DNA of 33,704 bases. It comes from an uncultured Rhizobium sp. (GTDB taxonomy: Bacteria > Pseudomonadota > Alphaproteobacteria > Rhizobiales > Rhizobiaceae). Each line of letters begins with the position of its first letter. Within the stretch, counting starts at the first letter, position 1. The notes under the pieces are model-generated. The model was not told where the DNA came from. It searched no databases and saw only the letters and a program-made list of their open reading frames with translations. Positions 8,316-16,311 of this stretch are shown here, piece after piece. A program made the position numbers and the translations under genes. Where the stretch lies: contig CAMFHE010000050.1 in NCBI GenBank assembly GCA_945952045.1, positions 1 through 33,704 of the forward strand. Reading direction: 5' to 3'.

Positions 8316-9812
8316 TCAATGGATAGCTGCCTGCAATATCCGCTCCGCCGTCGCTTCCGCACGTGAAAACTCAGCCGCGATCGTGCCGCTCTTGGCGACG
8401 AGAATGCGATCCGAGAGATCGAGGACCTCCGGAAGATAGGAGGAGATCAGCACGACGCCGGCCCCGCTATCGGCAATATCTCGCACGATCTGCTTGATCT
8501 CGGCGATGGCGCCGACATCCACGCCGCGCGTCGGTTCGTCGAAGATGACGAGGCGCGGCTGCTGAACCAGCGATTTGGCGATCACCACCTTCTGCTGGTT
8601 GCCGCCGGAAAGCCGAAGGACGGGTTGGTTGACGCCGATGCGGCGCACCTTCAGCCGGTCTTCCCAGCTCTGCGCGGCCTGCCGCATGCGGCCAAAGGGG
8701 GCGAGCAGGCTGCGCCGGCCGAATTTCGCCAGCCAGCCGAGGCCGATATTGTCCATGACGCTCATGGTGTCGAAGAAACCGTCGAGTTTGCGGTCCTCGC
8801 TGATATAGGCGATGCCATCGGCAATCGCCTCGGCAGGCGTCGAATAACGCACCTCCCTCCCCTCCAGCCAGATTCGCCCGCCGCCGAAATTGCGCTTGGT
8901 ATGGCCGACGATGACCTTGGCGATTTCGCTGCGGCCGGAGCCGATCAGCCCGGCAATACCGGTGATCTCGCCGGGAAAGATCGAAAACGACATGTTGTTG
9001 ACCATGCTGCCCATGCGCACGTTTTCGACCCGCAGCACCGGCAAGGCCGAGCGCGAGGCGCGCGCATGCGTCGTCGCATCCGTCTTTTCCTGCAATTCCT
9101 CGCCGATCATGTGCCGGATGAGGCGGCTGCGGTCAAAATCCGCGGCCGGGCCGGTGACGATGATCCGCCCGTTGCGCAGGACGGTGATCCGGTCAGCATG
9201 ATTGAGCGCTTCCTCCAGCGCATGCGATATGAAGATCATCGCAACGCCGGCACGCTGAAGGGATTTCATCAGGTCGAAAAGATGGCTGGTTTCCTCCGGC
9301 GTCAGCGCCGCGGTCGGCTCGTCGAAAATGATGACGCGCGCCTCGTTGAGGACGGCGCGGGCGATTTCCACCATTTGCCGCTTGGCGGCCGAAAGCGAGC
9401 CGGCAAGCTGGGTGGGATCAACCTTGAAGTTCAGCCGCTGCAGGATCTGGCGGGCGGCATTGCGCACCTTGCGCACCGAGTTGAACCGGTTTTCGCGGCC
9501 AAGCACCAGATTCTGCGCCACGGTCAGCTGCGGAACGAGGCTGGTCTCCTGATAGACCATGGAAATGCCGCGCTGGCTGGCATCTTTCGGCGCCGAAAAT
9601 GCAACGATCTCGCCATCGACGCGAACCGCGCCTTCCGAAGGCGCGATGACGCCGGCGATCAGCTTGCACAGGGTCGACTTGCCGGCGCCGTTTTCGCCGA
9701 CCAGCGCATGGATTTCACCGGGATGAAGATCGAAACTGGCATCCGCCAGCGCCGCGATGCCGCCATAGGTCTTCGTCGTGTTCTGCAGGCTGATGATCGG
9801 ATGCGCGCTCAT
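8316..9812 (-). CDS. Sugar-type ABC importer ATPase, RbsA/MglA-like double cassette
   Basis: A 498-residue fusion of two nucleotide-binding domains, the usual size for this family. The first domain has Walker A GENGAGKST (39-47), a variant signature LSAAKRQ and Walker B VIIFDEPTAAL. The second has a degenerate P-loop (GLIGSGRSE, without the lysine, as is normal in RbsA), signature LSGGNQQKVVIAKS and Walker B LVIFDEPTRGVD. It energises uptake through the two RbsC-type permeases of this cluster at the cytoplasmic face. Its ATG (9812) overlaps the stop of the upstream SMP-30-like gene as ATGA, so translation is probably coupled. The same frame is open further upstream to 10283, but that part is a shadow of the preceding gene. 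Confidence 0.93.
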   Translation of the reverse strand: MSAHPIISLQNTTKTYGGIAALADASFDLHPGEIHALVGENGAGKSTLCKLIAGVIAPSEGAVRVDGEIVAFSAPKDASQRGISMVYQETSLVPQLTVAQNLVLGRENRFNSVRKVRNAARQILQRLNFKVDPTQLAGSLSAAKRQMVEIARAVLNEARVIIFDEPTAALTPEETSHLFDLMKSLQRAGVAMIFISHALEEALNHADRITVLRNGRIIVTGPAADFDRSRLIRHMIGEELQEKTDATTHARASRSALPVLRVENVRMGSMVNNMSFSIFPGEITGIAGLIGSGRSEIAKVIVGHTKRNFGGGRIWLEGREVRYSTPAEAIADGIAYISEDRKLDGFFDTMSVMDNIGLGWLAKFGRRSLLAPFGRMRQAAQSWEDRLKVRRIGVNQPVLRLSGGNQQKVVIAKSLVQQPRLVIFDEPTRGVDVGAIAEIKQIVRDIADSGAGVVLISSYLPEVLDLSDRILVAKSGTIAAEFSRAEATAERILQAAIH

Positions 9813-10849
9813 GTGTTCCCACCCAGATTGAGAAGTTCGCCGCTGGCCCTGCTGACGGCGATCATATTGCCGTTCCAGACGGCGGTATCGCAGATCGCAT
9901 GCCGTCTGCCATTGGCGCGCGATTGCGCCGATGCGGTCGGCATCAGCTTGTCGTCGAGATGCAGCACCAGGCCATAGGAGAAGGACGGCGCCCACGGCTT
10001 GACCGCCCCGAACAGCCGCGTCGCGCCAAGCGCAATGGGAAGATCGTGACTGAACTGCGGATCGATGCGCGGGCCGATCCAGTGCTTCGGCGCCATCTTC
10101 ACCTTCATCTCGGCGATGAAGCGCGGCTCGCCCTTCAGAAATTCGATCAGCGGATCGCGACGCGACAGGCAGGCGAGCGAATAGCCGGTCGCCGTCCGCC
10201 GCAGGCGGCCGAGATAGCCGGGATAGCCCGATTGCACGACAGCGCCGGCCTCGTTGACAATCTTCGCCTGCTCCAACAGGCAAACGAGTATATTGCCCTG
10301 TGCGTCGAGGCTGATGCCAGTCGGGTAGTGCAATCCCGTCATGGCAGTGCGGACTTCGCCGGACGGGCGCAGTGACAGCACCTGCCCCTTGTGCGCCGCG
10401 TCCCAGGCGGCCATTGCCAACAAGCTGTCACGCTCCGCAACGCCGCAATCGACCACCAGCAATTCGGTTTCCGAGCGAAACAGGCAATCGACAACGCCAG
10501 CTGCGCGCCCGGCCGGCAGCGACCAGCCATCGAGCGGATGCCCAGCCGCGTCGAGAACGACAACCTTCCCGCCGGCGAGCGCGACCGCGACGAGACCGCC
10601 ACCACTGCGGCACAGCGCCGTGACTGGGGCATCGAACCGCGCCCATTCCTCAGGCTTTTCACCCCAGCGCCCGAGCGCCAGCACCTGCGTGCCAGAACTG
10701 AAAAGCAGACGGCCGTCGATCCCCTCGCACAGCGCCTCCGGCGCTACCACCGTCATGCCGTCGGCATCGTCGAGCCGGCTATTGGGGCCGAGCACCCCTT
10801 CCAGCGTCATGGCCGGCGCCTGCCGCCGCTTGCGAAAGAGGACGTTCAT
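9809..10849 (-). CDS. SMP-30/strictosidine-synthase-like beta-propeller protein
   Basis: A 346-residue protein whose repeated strand pattern (LLFSSGTQVLALG, LVAVALAGGKVVVLDAAG, LLVVDCGVAERDSLLAMAAW, HYPTGISLDAQGNILVCLLE) fits a six-bladed propeller of the SMP-30/gluconolactonase superfamily. Such proteins hydrolyse lactones or esters, or act as binding proteins. No signal peptide is seen, so it should be cytoplasmic. It resembles the C-terminal domain of the upstream permease fusion, for example in the R-[ND]-P and P-x-x-W turns, and the two are probably distant paralogues. Its ATG (10849) overlaps the stop of that fusion gene as ATGA, and its own stop overlaps the ATPase start in the same way. 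Activity and substrate are not known. Confidence 0.75.
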   Translation of the reverse strand: MNVLFRKRRQAPAMTLEGVLGPNSRLDDADGMTVVAPEALCEGIDGRLLFSSGTQVLALGRWGEKPEEWARFDAPVTALCRSGGGLVAVALAGGKVVVLDAAGHPLDGWSLPAGRAAGVVDCLFRSETELLVVDCGVAERDSLLAMAAWDAAHKGQVLSLRPSGEVRTAMTGLHYPTGISLDAQGNILVCLLEQAKIVNEAGAVVQSGYPGYLGRLRRTATGYSLACLSRRDPLIEFLKGEPRFIAEMKVKMAPKHWIGPRIDPQFSHDLPIALGATRLFGAVKPWAPSFSYGLVLHLDDKLMPTASAQSRANGRRHAICDTAVWNGNMIAVSRASGELLNLGGNT

Positions 10850-12978
10850 TGCCCTGCCCCCCAATAGCTCGCCGGCCCAACCCACTCAGGATTTGCGCCG
10901 TCCAACTTCAGACGGCCGATCTTGTCGTTGGTCACGCCGCCGAGGAAAAGCGAGCCTTCGTGCTCACGCATCGAGGTGATCATGTAGAGTGGGCCGTCGG
11001 GCGCATCCCAGAGCGCGTCGATGATCTTTCCCGATGCGTCGATCTTCAGCACGCCGCCGATATTCAGGTTGCCGAACAGCCAGTTGGTCGGCGCCACATG
11101 TTTCGTCATGCGCCGGCGAAGGCCGGGATGGCGCATGGCCAGATCGAAAACGGGATTGCGCATGCCGGCCAGCGCCACCCAGTAGCCGCCATCCGAGGCG
11201 CGATTGATGTTGTCGGGATAGCCGGGCAGCCCGTCGATGAAGACGCGCGGCCCGTCGCCCAGACGGTCCAGATCGAAGATCATCACGGAACATTCCCAGG
11301 TGCTGGCGACCAGCAAATGCTTGCCGTCATGGGTCAGGCAGACGCCATTGGGAAAGCGCAGGTTGTCGCAAACCGTGCGCGTCTTGCACGTCCCCGGATC
11401 GTAGGAGAGCAGACGACCGTTGGGCCGCGCTTCGAGCAGATCGAGGCCCCAATTCTCCATGTCGTAACGCTTGGTCGCATCGGTGAAATAGATGACGCCA
11501 TCGGGGGCGATGTCGAGGTCGTCGGCCATGCGGATCGCCGTGTCGTCCTGGACGCTGAACAGGCTGCGCTCGGTCTCGTCGGTCAGCAATTCCACCGCGC
11601 CAGACAGCGTCACCCGCACCAGGCCCATGCCCGCCACGCAGGCGACGATGCGCCTTTGCCTGTCGAAGGCAAGGCCGAGCGGCCGGCCTCCGATCTTGGC
11701 GACCACCTCCGCCGTGTCATAGGCGGGGCCGGCGATCTTGAACAGATAGCCGTCGCGGCTGCCGCAATAGAGATTGCCGGTGGCATCGAGAAGCACGTCT
11801 TCGGGACCGTCGACCTGTCCGGTCGCCAGGATCTCGGCCTGTGTCAGCTTCGGCGCGATTTCATCCGGCATCAGGCCGTCCATATTCTTGATCGCGCCGG
11901 GATCGAAGGGGCTGGGATCGAGATAGGTGGAGGCCAGCAGGCGGTGACGGTTCTTGCGGAATTTCACGTCGATGGCAAGGATCAGGATGATGATGGCGCC
12001 CATGCTGAACTGGACGAAATCGCCGCGAAAACCGGCATTGGCCATGGCGTTGTTGAGCATATAGACGGTGGCAAAGCCGATGAGCACCGAGATGACGGCA
12101 CCGCGCCCGGCGACGAACCCGCCGAGGCCGACGACCAGGGCGGTCAGCGCGAAAAATTCCATGCCGATGCCGGTATCGGAACCGACGCTGTTCTGGCGCG
12201 CGGCGAAAAGAAAGCCGGCGATGCCGACGATGAGGCCGGTAAGCGTATAGGAGAGAAAAATCGTCCGTTTGACGCGGATGCCGCCATGGCGCGCCGCCTT
12301 GCGATTGCCGCCGACCGCCAGGATATGCCAGCCGAACCGGGTCTGGCGAAACAGCACGACCAGCACGATGGCGACGACGAGGAGCGCCCAGAAGCCGATG
12401 GGCAGGCCGAGCGCCGTATCGAAGCCGATCCAGTCCCACAAGTCGTCGGTGCGGGCGGAGCTGGAAATTTCCACGAGCCTGGCTTGCGAAGCAAGCGTGT
12501 AGACACCGCGCACGGTGATCATCGTGCCGAGCGTCGTCAGCAGCGCGCCGCAGCCGAGAAGGCCGGCGATCGCGCCGTTGATCATGCCGATCGCCGCGCC
12601 TGCAACGAGAGTGCAGGCAAATACCACCGGCACCGGCAATTGCAGGATATGGAAGCAATACAGGGCCACGAAGGCCGACATGGCGAAATTCGAGCCAACC
12701 GAAAGATCGATGCCGCCGACCGCGACGACGATCAGCAGCGCCAGCACCACCAGGCCGCCATCCGCGGCATATTGCGACATGCTGCTGAGATTGGTGGCGG
12801 TGAAATACCCGGCCGTCGTGGCAAGAATGCCGGCGATGACGAGAACCAGGGCCACGAAGGGAATGAGGCTTTCGACCCACCCCTTCGACAGAACATCGGC
12901 AATGACACGACGTGGCGACACCACGAAACGCGGCACACGCTGCCTCGGCAGGCCAGCAAAATCAAAATCACGAACCAT
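10846..12978 (-). CDS. RbsC-type ABC permease fused to a strictosidine-synthase-like propeller
   Basis: 710 residues, about twice the normal permease length. Residues about 35-340 are a BPD_transp_2 permease with eight to ten membrane segments and the hallmarks GGIDLSVGSN, GCGALLTTLGTM, VGGNRKAARHGG and VGLGGFVAGRGAV. After FRKNRHR a soluble propeller of about 350 residues follows: GPEDVLLDATGNLYCGSRDG, GGRPLGLAFD, IYFTDATKRYD, GRLLSYDP, LRFPNGVCL and LPGYPDNINR, which are strictosidine synthase/APMAP signature stretches. RbsC permeases have their C-terminus in the cytoplasm, so the enzyme-like domain should sit at the exit of the import channel. The frame is continuous with no sign of an error. 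The start at 12978 has GGAA upstream. It lies 102 bases after the binding-protein gene. Confidence 0.88.
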   Translation of the reverse strand: MVRDFDFAGLPRQRVPRFVVSPRRVIADVLSKGWVESLIPFVALVLVIAGILATTAGYFTATNLSSMSQYAADGGLVVLALLIVVAVGGIDLSVGSNFAMSAFVALYCFHILQLPVPVVFACTLVAGAAIGMINGAIAGLLGCGALLTTLGTMITVRGVYTLASQARLVEISSSARTDDLWDWIGFDTALGLPIGFWALLVVAIVLVVLFRQTRFGWHILAVGGNRKAARHGGIRVKRTIFLSYTLTGLIVGIAGFLFAARQNSVGSDTGIGMEFFALTALVVGLGGFVAGRGAVISVLIGFATVYMLNNAMANAGFRGDFVQFSMGAIIILILAIDVKFRKNRHRLLASTYLDPSPFDPGAIKNMDGLMPDEIAPKLTQAEILATGQVDGPEDVLLDATGNLYCGSRDGYLFKIAGPAYDTAEVVAKIGGRPLGLAFDRQRRIVACVAGMGLVRVTLSGAVELLTDETERSLFSVQDDTAIRMADDLDIAPDGVIYFTDATKRYDMENWGLDLLEARPNGRLLSYDPGTCKTRTVCDNLRFPNGVCLTHDGKHLLVASTWECSVMIFDLDRLGDGPRVFIDGLPGYPDNINRASDGGYWVALAGMRNPVFDLAMRHPGLRRRMTKHVAPTNWLFGNLNIGGVLKIDASGKIIDALWDAPDGPLYMITSMREHEGSLFLGGVTNDKIGRLKLDGANPEWVGPASYWGAGQ

Positions 12979-13080
12979 TGTCGTATTCCATATGGGACGA
13001 GTGCGGATTTTCGCAGAAGGTGCCAGTTACTGGCCGCCGCGGCTCAAGTGGGTTGGCGCTATGCCCGGATCGTGGATGCG

Positions 13081-14070
13081 TCACATCTTCCAGCAGGATG
13101 ACGGATCGTAATCCGGCCCGGCCTTGATGATCTTCAGGGGCGATTCCACGGTCAGCATCTTGCCTTCCGCATTGCCGGCGCCCTGCAGCAGGAGGTCGAT
13201 CATCGTGGCGGCATCGCGGCCCTGGCCGTCGGCGTCGTAGCTCCAGACGCGGTCGAGGATCTTGTCCTCGATGGCCTTGCAGGTGACGCTGTCCCCACCC
13301 CCGGTGGCGTAGACCAGTACGTCGTCGGCCTTGTTGGCATCCTTGACCGCATTGCCCGCGCCCATCGTATGCACGTCCCAATGGCCGAAGATGGCGCAGA
13401 GATCGGGATGTTGCTGCAGCACGGTGGCGGTGATCTGGCGCGCCTTTTCCGGCTCCCAGTCGGATGCCTGGTTGGAAACGACCTGGATTTCCTTGTGTTC
13501 TTCGAAGACCTTGAAGGCGGCCTCGTTCATGATGACGCTGTCGGCGGCGGTCAACTGGCCGGGAATGATGGCGACCTTGCCGGATTTGCCGCTTCCTGCG
13601 CCGCATTCCTTGACGATATCCTCGGCGATTTCGCGGCCGATCCGCTGCCAGTTGGCGCCGACGAAGGCGGTGGAGGGCTGGTTCGACTGCAGGTTCATCT
13701 GCAGCACCTTGATGCCTTGCGCTTCGGCCTGCTTGATCTGGCGCGCCAGCAATTGCACCGTCGGATTGTGAACGACGAGCACGTCCGGCTTTTCACTGAT
13801 TGCCTTCGATAGAAGCTCGGACATGGCGCCAGTGTTGAAGGCCGGATCGCGGGCGTCGAAACTATAGCCCTGCACCGCTGCATGCTCCCTCATGCGGCGG
13901 ACCCAGCCTTCGGTCAGCGAAATGCCGAGCGAAATCGGCACGAAGATGACCTTCTTGCCCTTCATTTCTCCTTCGGCATGAGCGCCGGCGCCCATACCGA
14001 ACAGGGTGCAGGCGCCCGCCAGCAGGCCGATGGCCGCGGTACGGGAAATCCGTTTCAGTCTGTAGAACAT
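13081..14070 (-). CDS. Periplasmic sugar-type ABC substrate-binding protein
   Basis: A 329-residue RbsB-like binding protein. The signal peptide covers residues 1-32 (RLKRISR charged region, hydrophobic core, cleavage after AHA). The mature part begins with KGKKVIFVPISLGISLTEGW and has the two-lobe periplasmic binding protein type 1 pattern, with DVLVVHNPTVQLLARQIKQA and GKVAIIPGQLTAADSVIMNE. The ligand is unknown; family members bind sugars, sugar alcohols and a range of other small polar compounds. A strong GGGAGGAAAGC precedes the ATG. It lies 28 bases after the first permease gene and before the permease-propeller fusion, and so belongs to one importer with two different permease subunits and one ATPase. 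Confidence 0.92.
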   Translation of the reverse strand: MFYRLKRISRTAAIGLLAGACTLFGMGAGAHAEGEMKGKKVIFVPISLGISLTEGWVRRMREHAAVQGYSFDARDPAFNTGAMSELLSKAISEKPDVLVVHNPTVQLLARQIKQAEAQGIKVLQMNLQSNQPSTAFVGANWQRIGREIAEDIVKECGAGSGKSGKVAIIPGQLTAADSVIMNEAAFKVFEEHKEIQVVSNQASDWEPEKARQITATVLQQHPDLCAIFGHWDVHTMGAGNAVKDANKADDVLVYATGGGDSVTCKAIEDKILDRVWSYDADGQGRDAATMIDLLLQGAGNAEGKMLTVESPLKIIKAGPDYDPSSCWKM

Positions 14071-14098
14071 GCTTTCCTCCCAGGTTTCGAACGAAGTC

Positions 14099-15097
14099 TC
14101 AGAGATCGCCCACGGTGTCCGTTTCGGCGTCTCTGGGATTGAGATAATTGTCGATGACGATCGCCGTCAGCAGGACGACGCCCTTGAGCATGTCCTGGGT
14201 CTGCGCCGTGAAATCCATCAGGGTCATGCCGTTGCGCAGGATGGCGATCAGCGCGACGCCGACGACGATGTTGCCGATGCCGCCGCGTCCGCCGCGCAAC
14301 GGAATGCCGCCGAGGACGACCGCCAGGATGACGTCGAAGATGAGCGTTCCATTGGTCGCCGTGCGGAAATCGACCGCACCGCTGGCCGCCGACATGATCA
14401 GTCCGGCGCCAAGCGCCGTCAGGCCGGCGAAGACGTAGACGACGATGGTCGTGGTGCGCACGGGAAGCCCGGTCAGCCGCGCCGACTGGAAATTGTCTCC
14501 CATGGCATAGACGATGCGCCCTGCCGAGGACCGGTCGAGCAGGAACCAGGTCGCGGCCAGCGTCAACGCCATGATGACCATCGACATGGAAATGCCCGGC
14601 ACGATATCGCCCGCCAGAAAGGTGACCGTCGGGTCGGATTTCGGCAGCAGCAGCAGGAACTCGCCGCGCAATACGACAAAGCGAAGCAGGCCGACGAGGA
14701 ACATAGACGATGCCAGCGTCGCCAGCATGGCCGGTATCTCGACATAGGCGATCAGCCAGGCATTGAGAAAGCCGATCAGGACGATGGTGGCGATCGCGGC
14801 GGCAATGGCGATGGGCGCGGCCACGCCATTGCTGATCAGCATGCCGAAAATCGTCGCGCCGGCGATGGTCTGCGCGATCAGCGACAGGTCGAGACCGCGC
14901 GATATGACGACGACCGCCATGCCGCAGCTGAGTACCGCAAGCGAAGCCGAATTCGACAGGATGACCCGGAGGTTTCCGAGGCTGAGAAAGCTGTCGATGG
15001 TCGCCGAGAAGACGACGATCAGCGCGAGCGTGGCGCCGGCGACGATCAGTTCCAACTGGTTGCGCCTGGGCGCGGATGAAACGGCAGCGGCGGTCAT
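14099..15097 (-). CDS. RbsC-type ABC permease
   Basis: A 332-residue BPD_transp_2 permease of normal length. It has about eight to ten hydrophobic segments and the family landmarks VVISRGLDLSL, PAMLATLASSMFLVG, GDNFQSARLTGLPV and AVVLGGIPLRGGRGG. It forms the channel together with the propeller-fused permease. The start at 15097 is chosen because its ATG overlaps the stop codon of a small leader ORF as ATGA. The frame stays open up to 15262, but that part is GC-rich and unlike a permease N-terminus. The charge-balanced N-terminus MTAAAVSSAPRRNQLELIV then runs directly into the first membrane helix. Confidence 0.9.
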   Translation of the reverse strand: MTAAAVSSAPRRNQLELIVAGATLALIVVFSATIDSFLSLGNLRVILSNSASLAVLSCGMAVVVISRGLDLSLIAQTIAGATIFGMLISNGVAAPIAIAAAIATIVLIGFLNAWLIAYVEIPAMLATLASSMFLVGLLRFVVLRGEFLLLLPKSDPTVTFLAGDIVPGISMSMVIMALTLAATWFLLDRSSAGRIVYAMGDNFQSARLTGLPVRTTTIVVYVFAGLTALGAGLIMSAASGAVDFRTATNGTLIFDVILAVVLGGIPLRGGRGGIGNIVVGVALIAILRNGMTLMDFTAQTQDMLKGVVLLTAIVIDNYLNPRDAETDTVGDL

Positions 15098-15207
15098 GCG
15101 CGCACCGCCCCGTCGGTCGCGCCGCGGCAAACCGGTGCCGGGATGTGCGACGGACCGTTTTGCCGGCCAGCCGGAAACTGCCGCAACCTTGCGAATAAAA
15201 ACCGCAT
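15094..15207 (-). CDS. Leader ORF translationally coupled to the permease (37 aa)
   Basis: A 37-codon frame starting MRFLFARLRQFPAGRQ. Its ATG at 15207 is preceded by AAGGAGGAGGAA, the strongest ribosome binding site of the block, and its TGA overlaps the ATG of the permease gene as ATGA. The permease itself has only a weak binding site, so ribosomes probably reach it by reinitiation from this ORF. The peptide is Arg-rich with no family I recognise. It may be a regulatory leader peptide, or simply a device for coupling. That it is a shortened remnant of an earlier gene is also possible. Confidence 0.5.
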   Translation of the reverse strand: MRFLFARLRQFPAGRQNGPSHIPAPVCRGATDGAVRA

Positions 15208-15573
15208 TTCCTCCTCCTTCCGCGGCCGCGCCCGACATCCTCCTCGCCGCCGCATTTCCCATCGATCATTGCGCCCCATGTCAGAATGGCAGGCGCAGCT
15301 TCCGCTCCCTCGCCGCCGCGCCATGACGCGGGCGACCCGCCGGGTCGGTTCCAGCGGTTGTCTCATGTCAGAAAAGTCATGCCATCGGCCGTTTCAGGTG
15401 GGCCGGACCCATTCAAGGGGAAAAGAACGTCCGGCCGGATGCATCCGCAAGGGGCATCCATGGCTCCGTCCCGATTCTCGCCTTGTCCTTCATCTCTTTC
15501 ATTCACTCACTAGAGAATTAATTTGTATTTTGCAAGCGCTCTTTTCGTGCCAGGTCCTCATCAGTCGATTTCT
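15208..15573. promoter_or_regulatory. Probable control region of the transporter operon
   Basis: This region lies between the tetR stop and the leader ORF. It contains an AT-rich patch (about 15505-15545) unlike the GC-rich surroundings, with TTGCAAGCGCT at 15530-15540, resembling one and a half arms of a LacI-type operator. It also contains a perfect 12-base palindrome, CGGATGCATCCG, at 15436-15447. Transcription of the transporter genes probably starts here on the minus strand. No exact -35/-10 pair could be fixed. Confidence 0.4.
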
Positions 15574-16311
15574 TCAGACCGGCTTGCGTTCGGCGCAGAC
15601 GGCCAGAAAGCCGGCGGCGAGAAACGATGCCATCCGCTGTTTGACGGCTGCGAAGTCGTCGGATCGGCATAGTCCGTCGGACAGCTTGTCGATACGGCCG
15701 GTTCGCGCCAGCGTCAGCATCAGCGCGCCGGTGACGAAGTGATAGCCCCAGAAGATGTCCTCTTCGGCGCAATCAGGCAGTGCTTTCTTCAGCAGGTCGA
15801 TCAGGCGCAGGACGACGGGGTCGAAATGCCGGTCCATCAGGGCGGCGCCCCATTCGGGCGTGTTGGCCATCTGGGCGACAAGGGCCGCGTAATTCTTCCA
15901 GCCGTCACCGCCCTTGATGTAGAGATCGAGGTCGGTATCCAGATAGGCGCGTAGCGCGCCTTCGACAGTCGGCTTGCCCTTGCAGGCAGTGGCGTATTCG
16001 TCCATCGCCCGCATGCGCTGTTCGCTGGTGACAGGCGCGCGGCGGGCAACGACGGCATCGAAAAGCGCCCTCTTGTCCTCAAAATAATAGTTCATCAGCG
16101 TGTGATGCACGCCGATATGCTTGGCGACATCCTTCAGCGTCACGCCGTAGAGCCCATGCCGGGAAAACAACAGTTCCGCAGTATCGAGGATCTGCTCGAT
16201 CATATCTGCACGCTGCGCTGCCTTTACCGAGCCCTTGCGGCGACTGGTTTGCGGTTTCTCCGTCAAAGCGTGCATTCCCGTTCTTGCCAATCCAGTCTGG
16301 GCGCTGGTCAT
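15574..16311 (-). CDS. TetR-family transcriptional regulator
   Basis: A 245-residue repressor-like protein. The N-terminal helix-turn-helix domain covers about residues 34-80 (TAELLFSRHGLYGVTLKDVA, then HIGVHHTLMNYYFEDKRALF), and the rest is a helical ligand-binding domain. The start at 16311 overlaps the thiolase stop codon as ATGA; a second ATG at 16275 (MHALTEK) is possible. Being co-translated with the ligase and thiolase genes and lying just before the transporter operon, it most likely controls this catabolic cluster in response to a pathway intermediate such as an acyl-CoA. That role is inferred from position and from what is known of other TetR regulators in acyl-CoA catabolism. Confidence 0.88.
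   Translation of the reverse strand: MTSAQTGLARTGMHALTEKPQTSRRKGSVKAAQRADMIEQILDTAELLFSRHGLYGVTLKDVAKHIGVHHTLMNYYFEDKRALFDAVVARRAPVTSEQRMRAMDEYATACKGKPTVEGALRAYLDTDLDLYIKGGDGWKNYAALVAQMANTPEWGAALMDRHFDPVVLRLIDLLKKALPDCAEEDIFWGYHFVTGALMLTLARTGRIDKLSDGLCRSDDFAAVKQRMASFLAAGFLAVCAERKPV

Noticed and set aside
8625..9977. Plus-strand open frame of 450 codons opposite the ATPase
   Set aside because: Antisense shadow of the RbsA-type gene, with no recognisable motifs.
9809..10283. N-terminal extension of the ATPase frame
   Set aside because: The normal RbsA N-terminus starts at 9812, and the extension is out-of-frame sequence of the SMP-30-like gene.
10849..13101. Plus-strand open frame of 750 codons opposite the permease fusion
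   Set aside because: It is rich in His, Asp, Gly and Arg with no domain, lies exactly opposite a well-supported gene and results from the high GC content.
14055..15269. Minus-strand frame of 404 codons overlapping the plain permease
   Set aside because: Arg- and His-rich, out of frame with the clear permease; a GC shadow.
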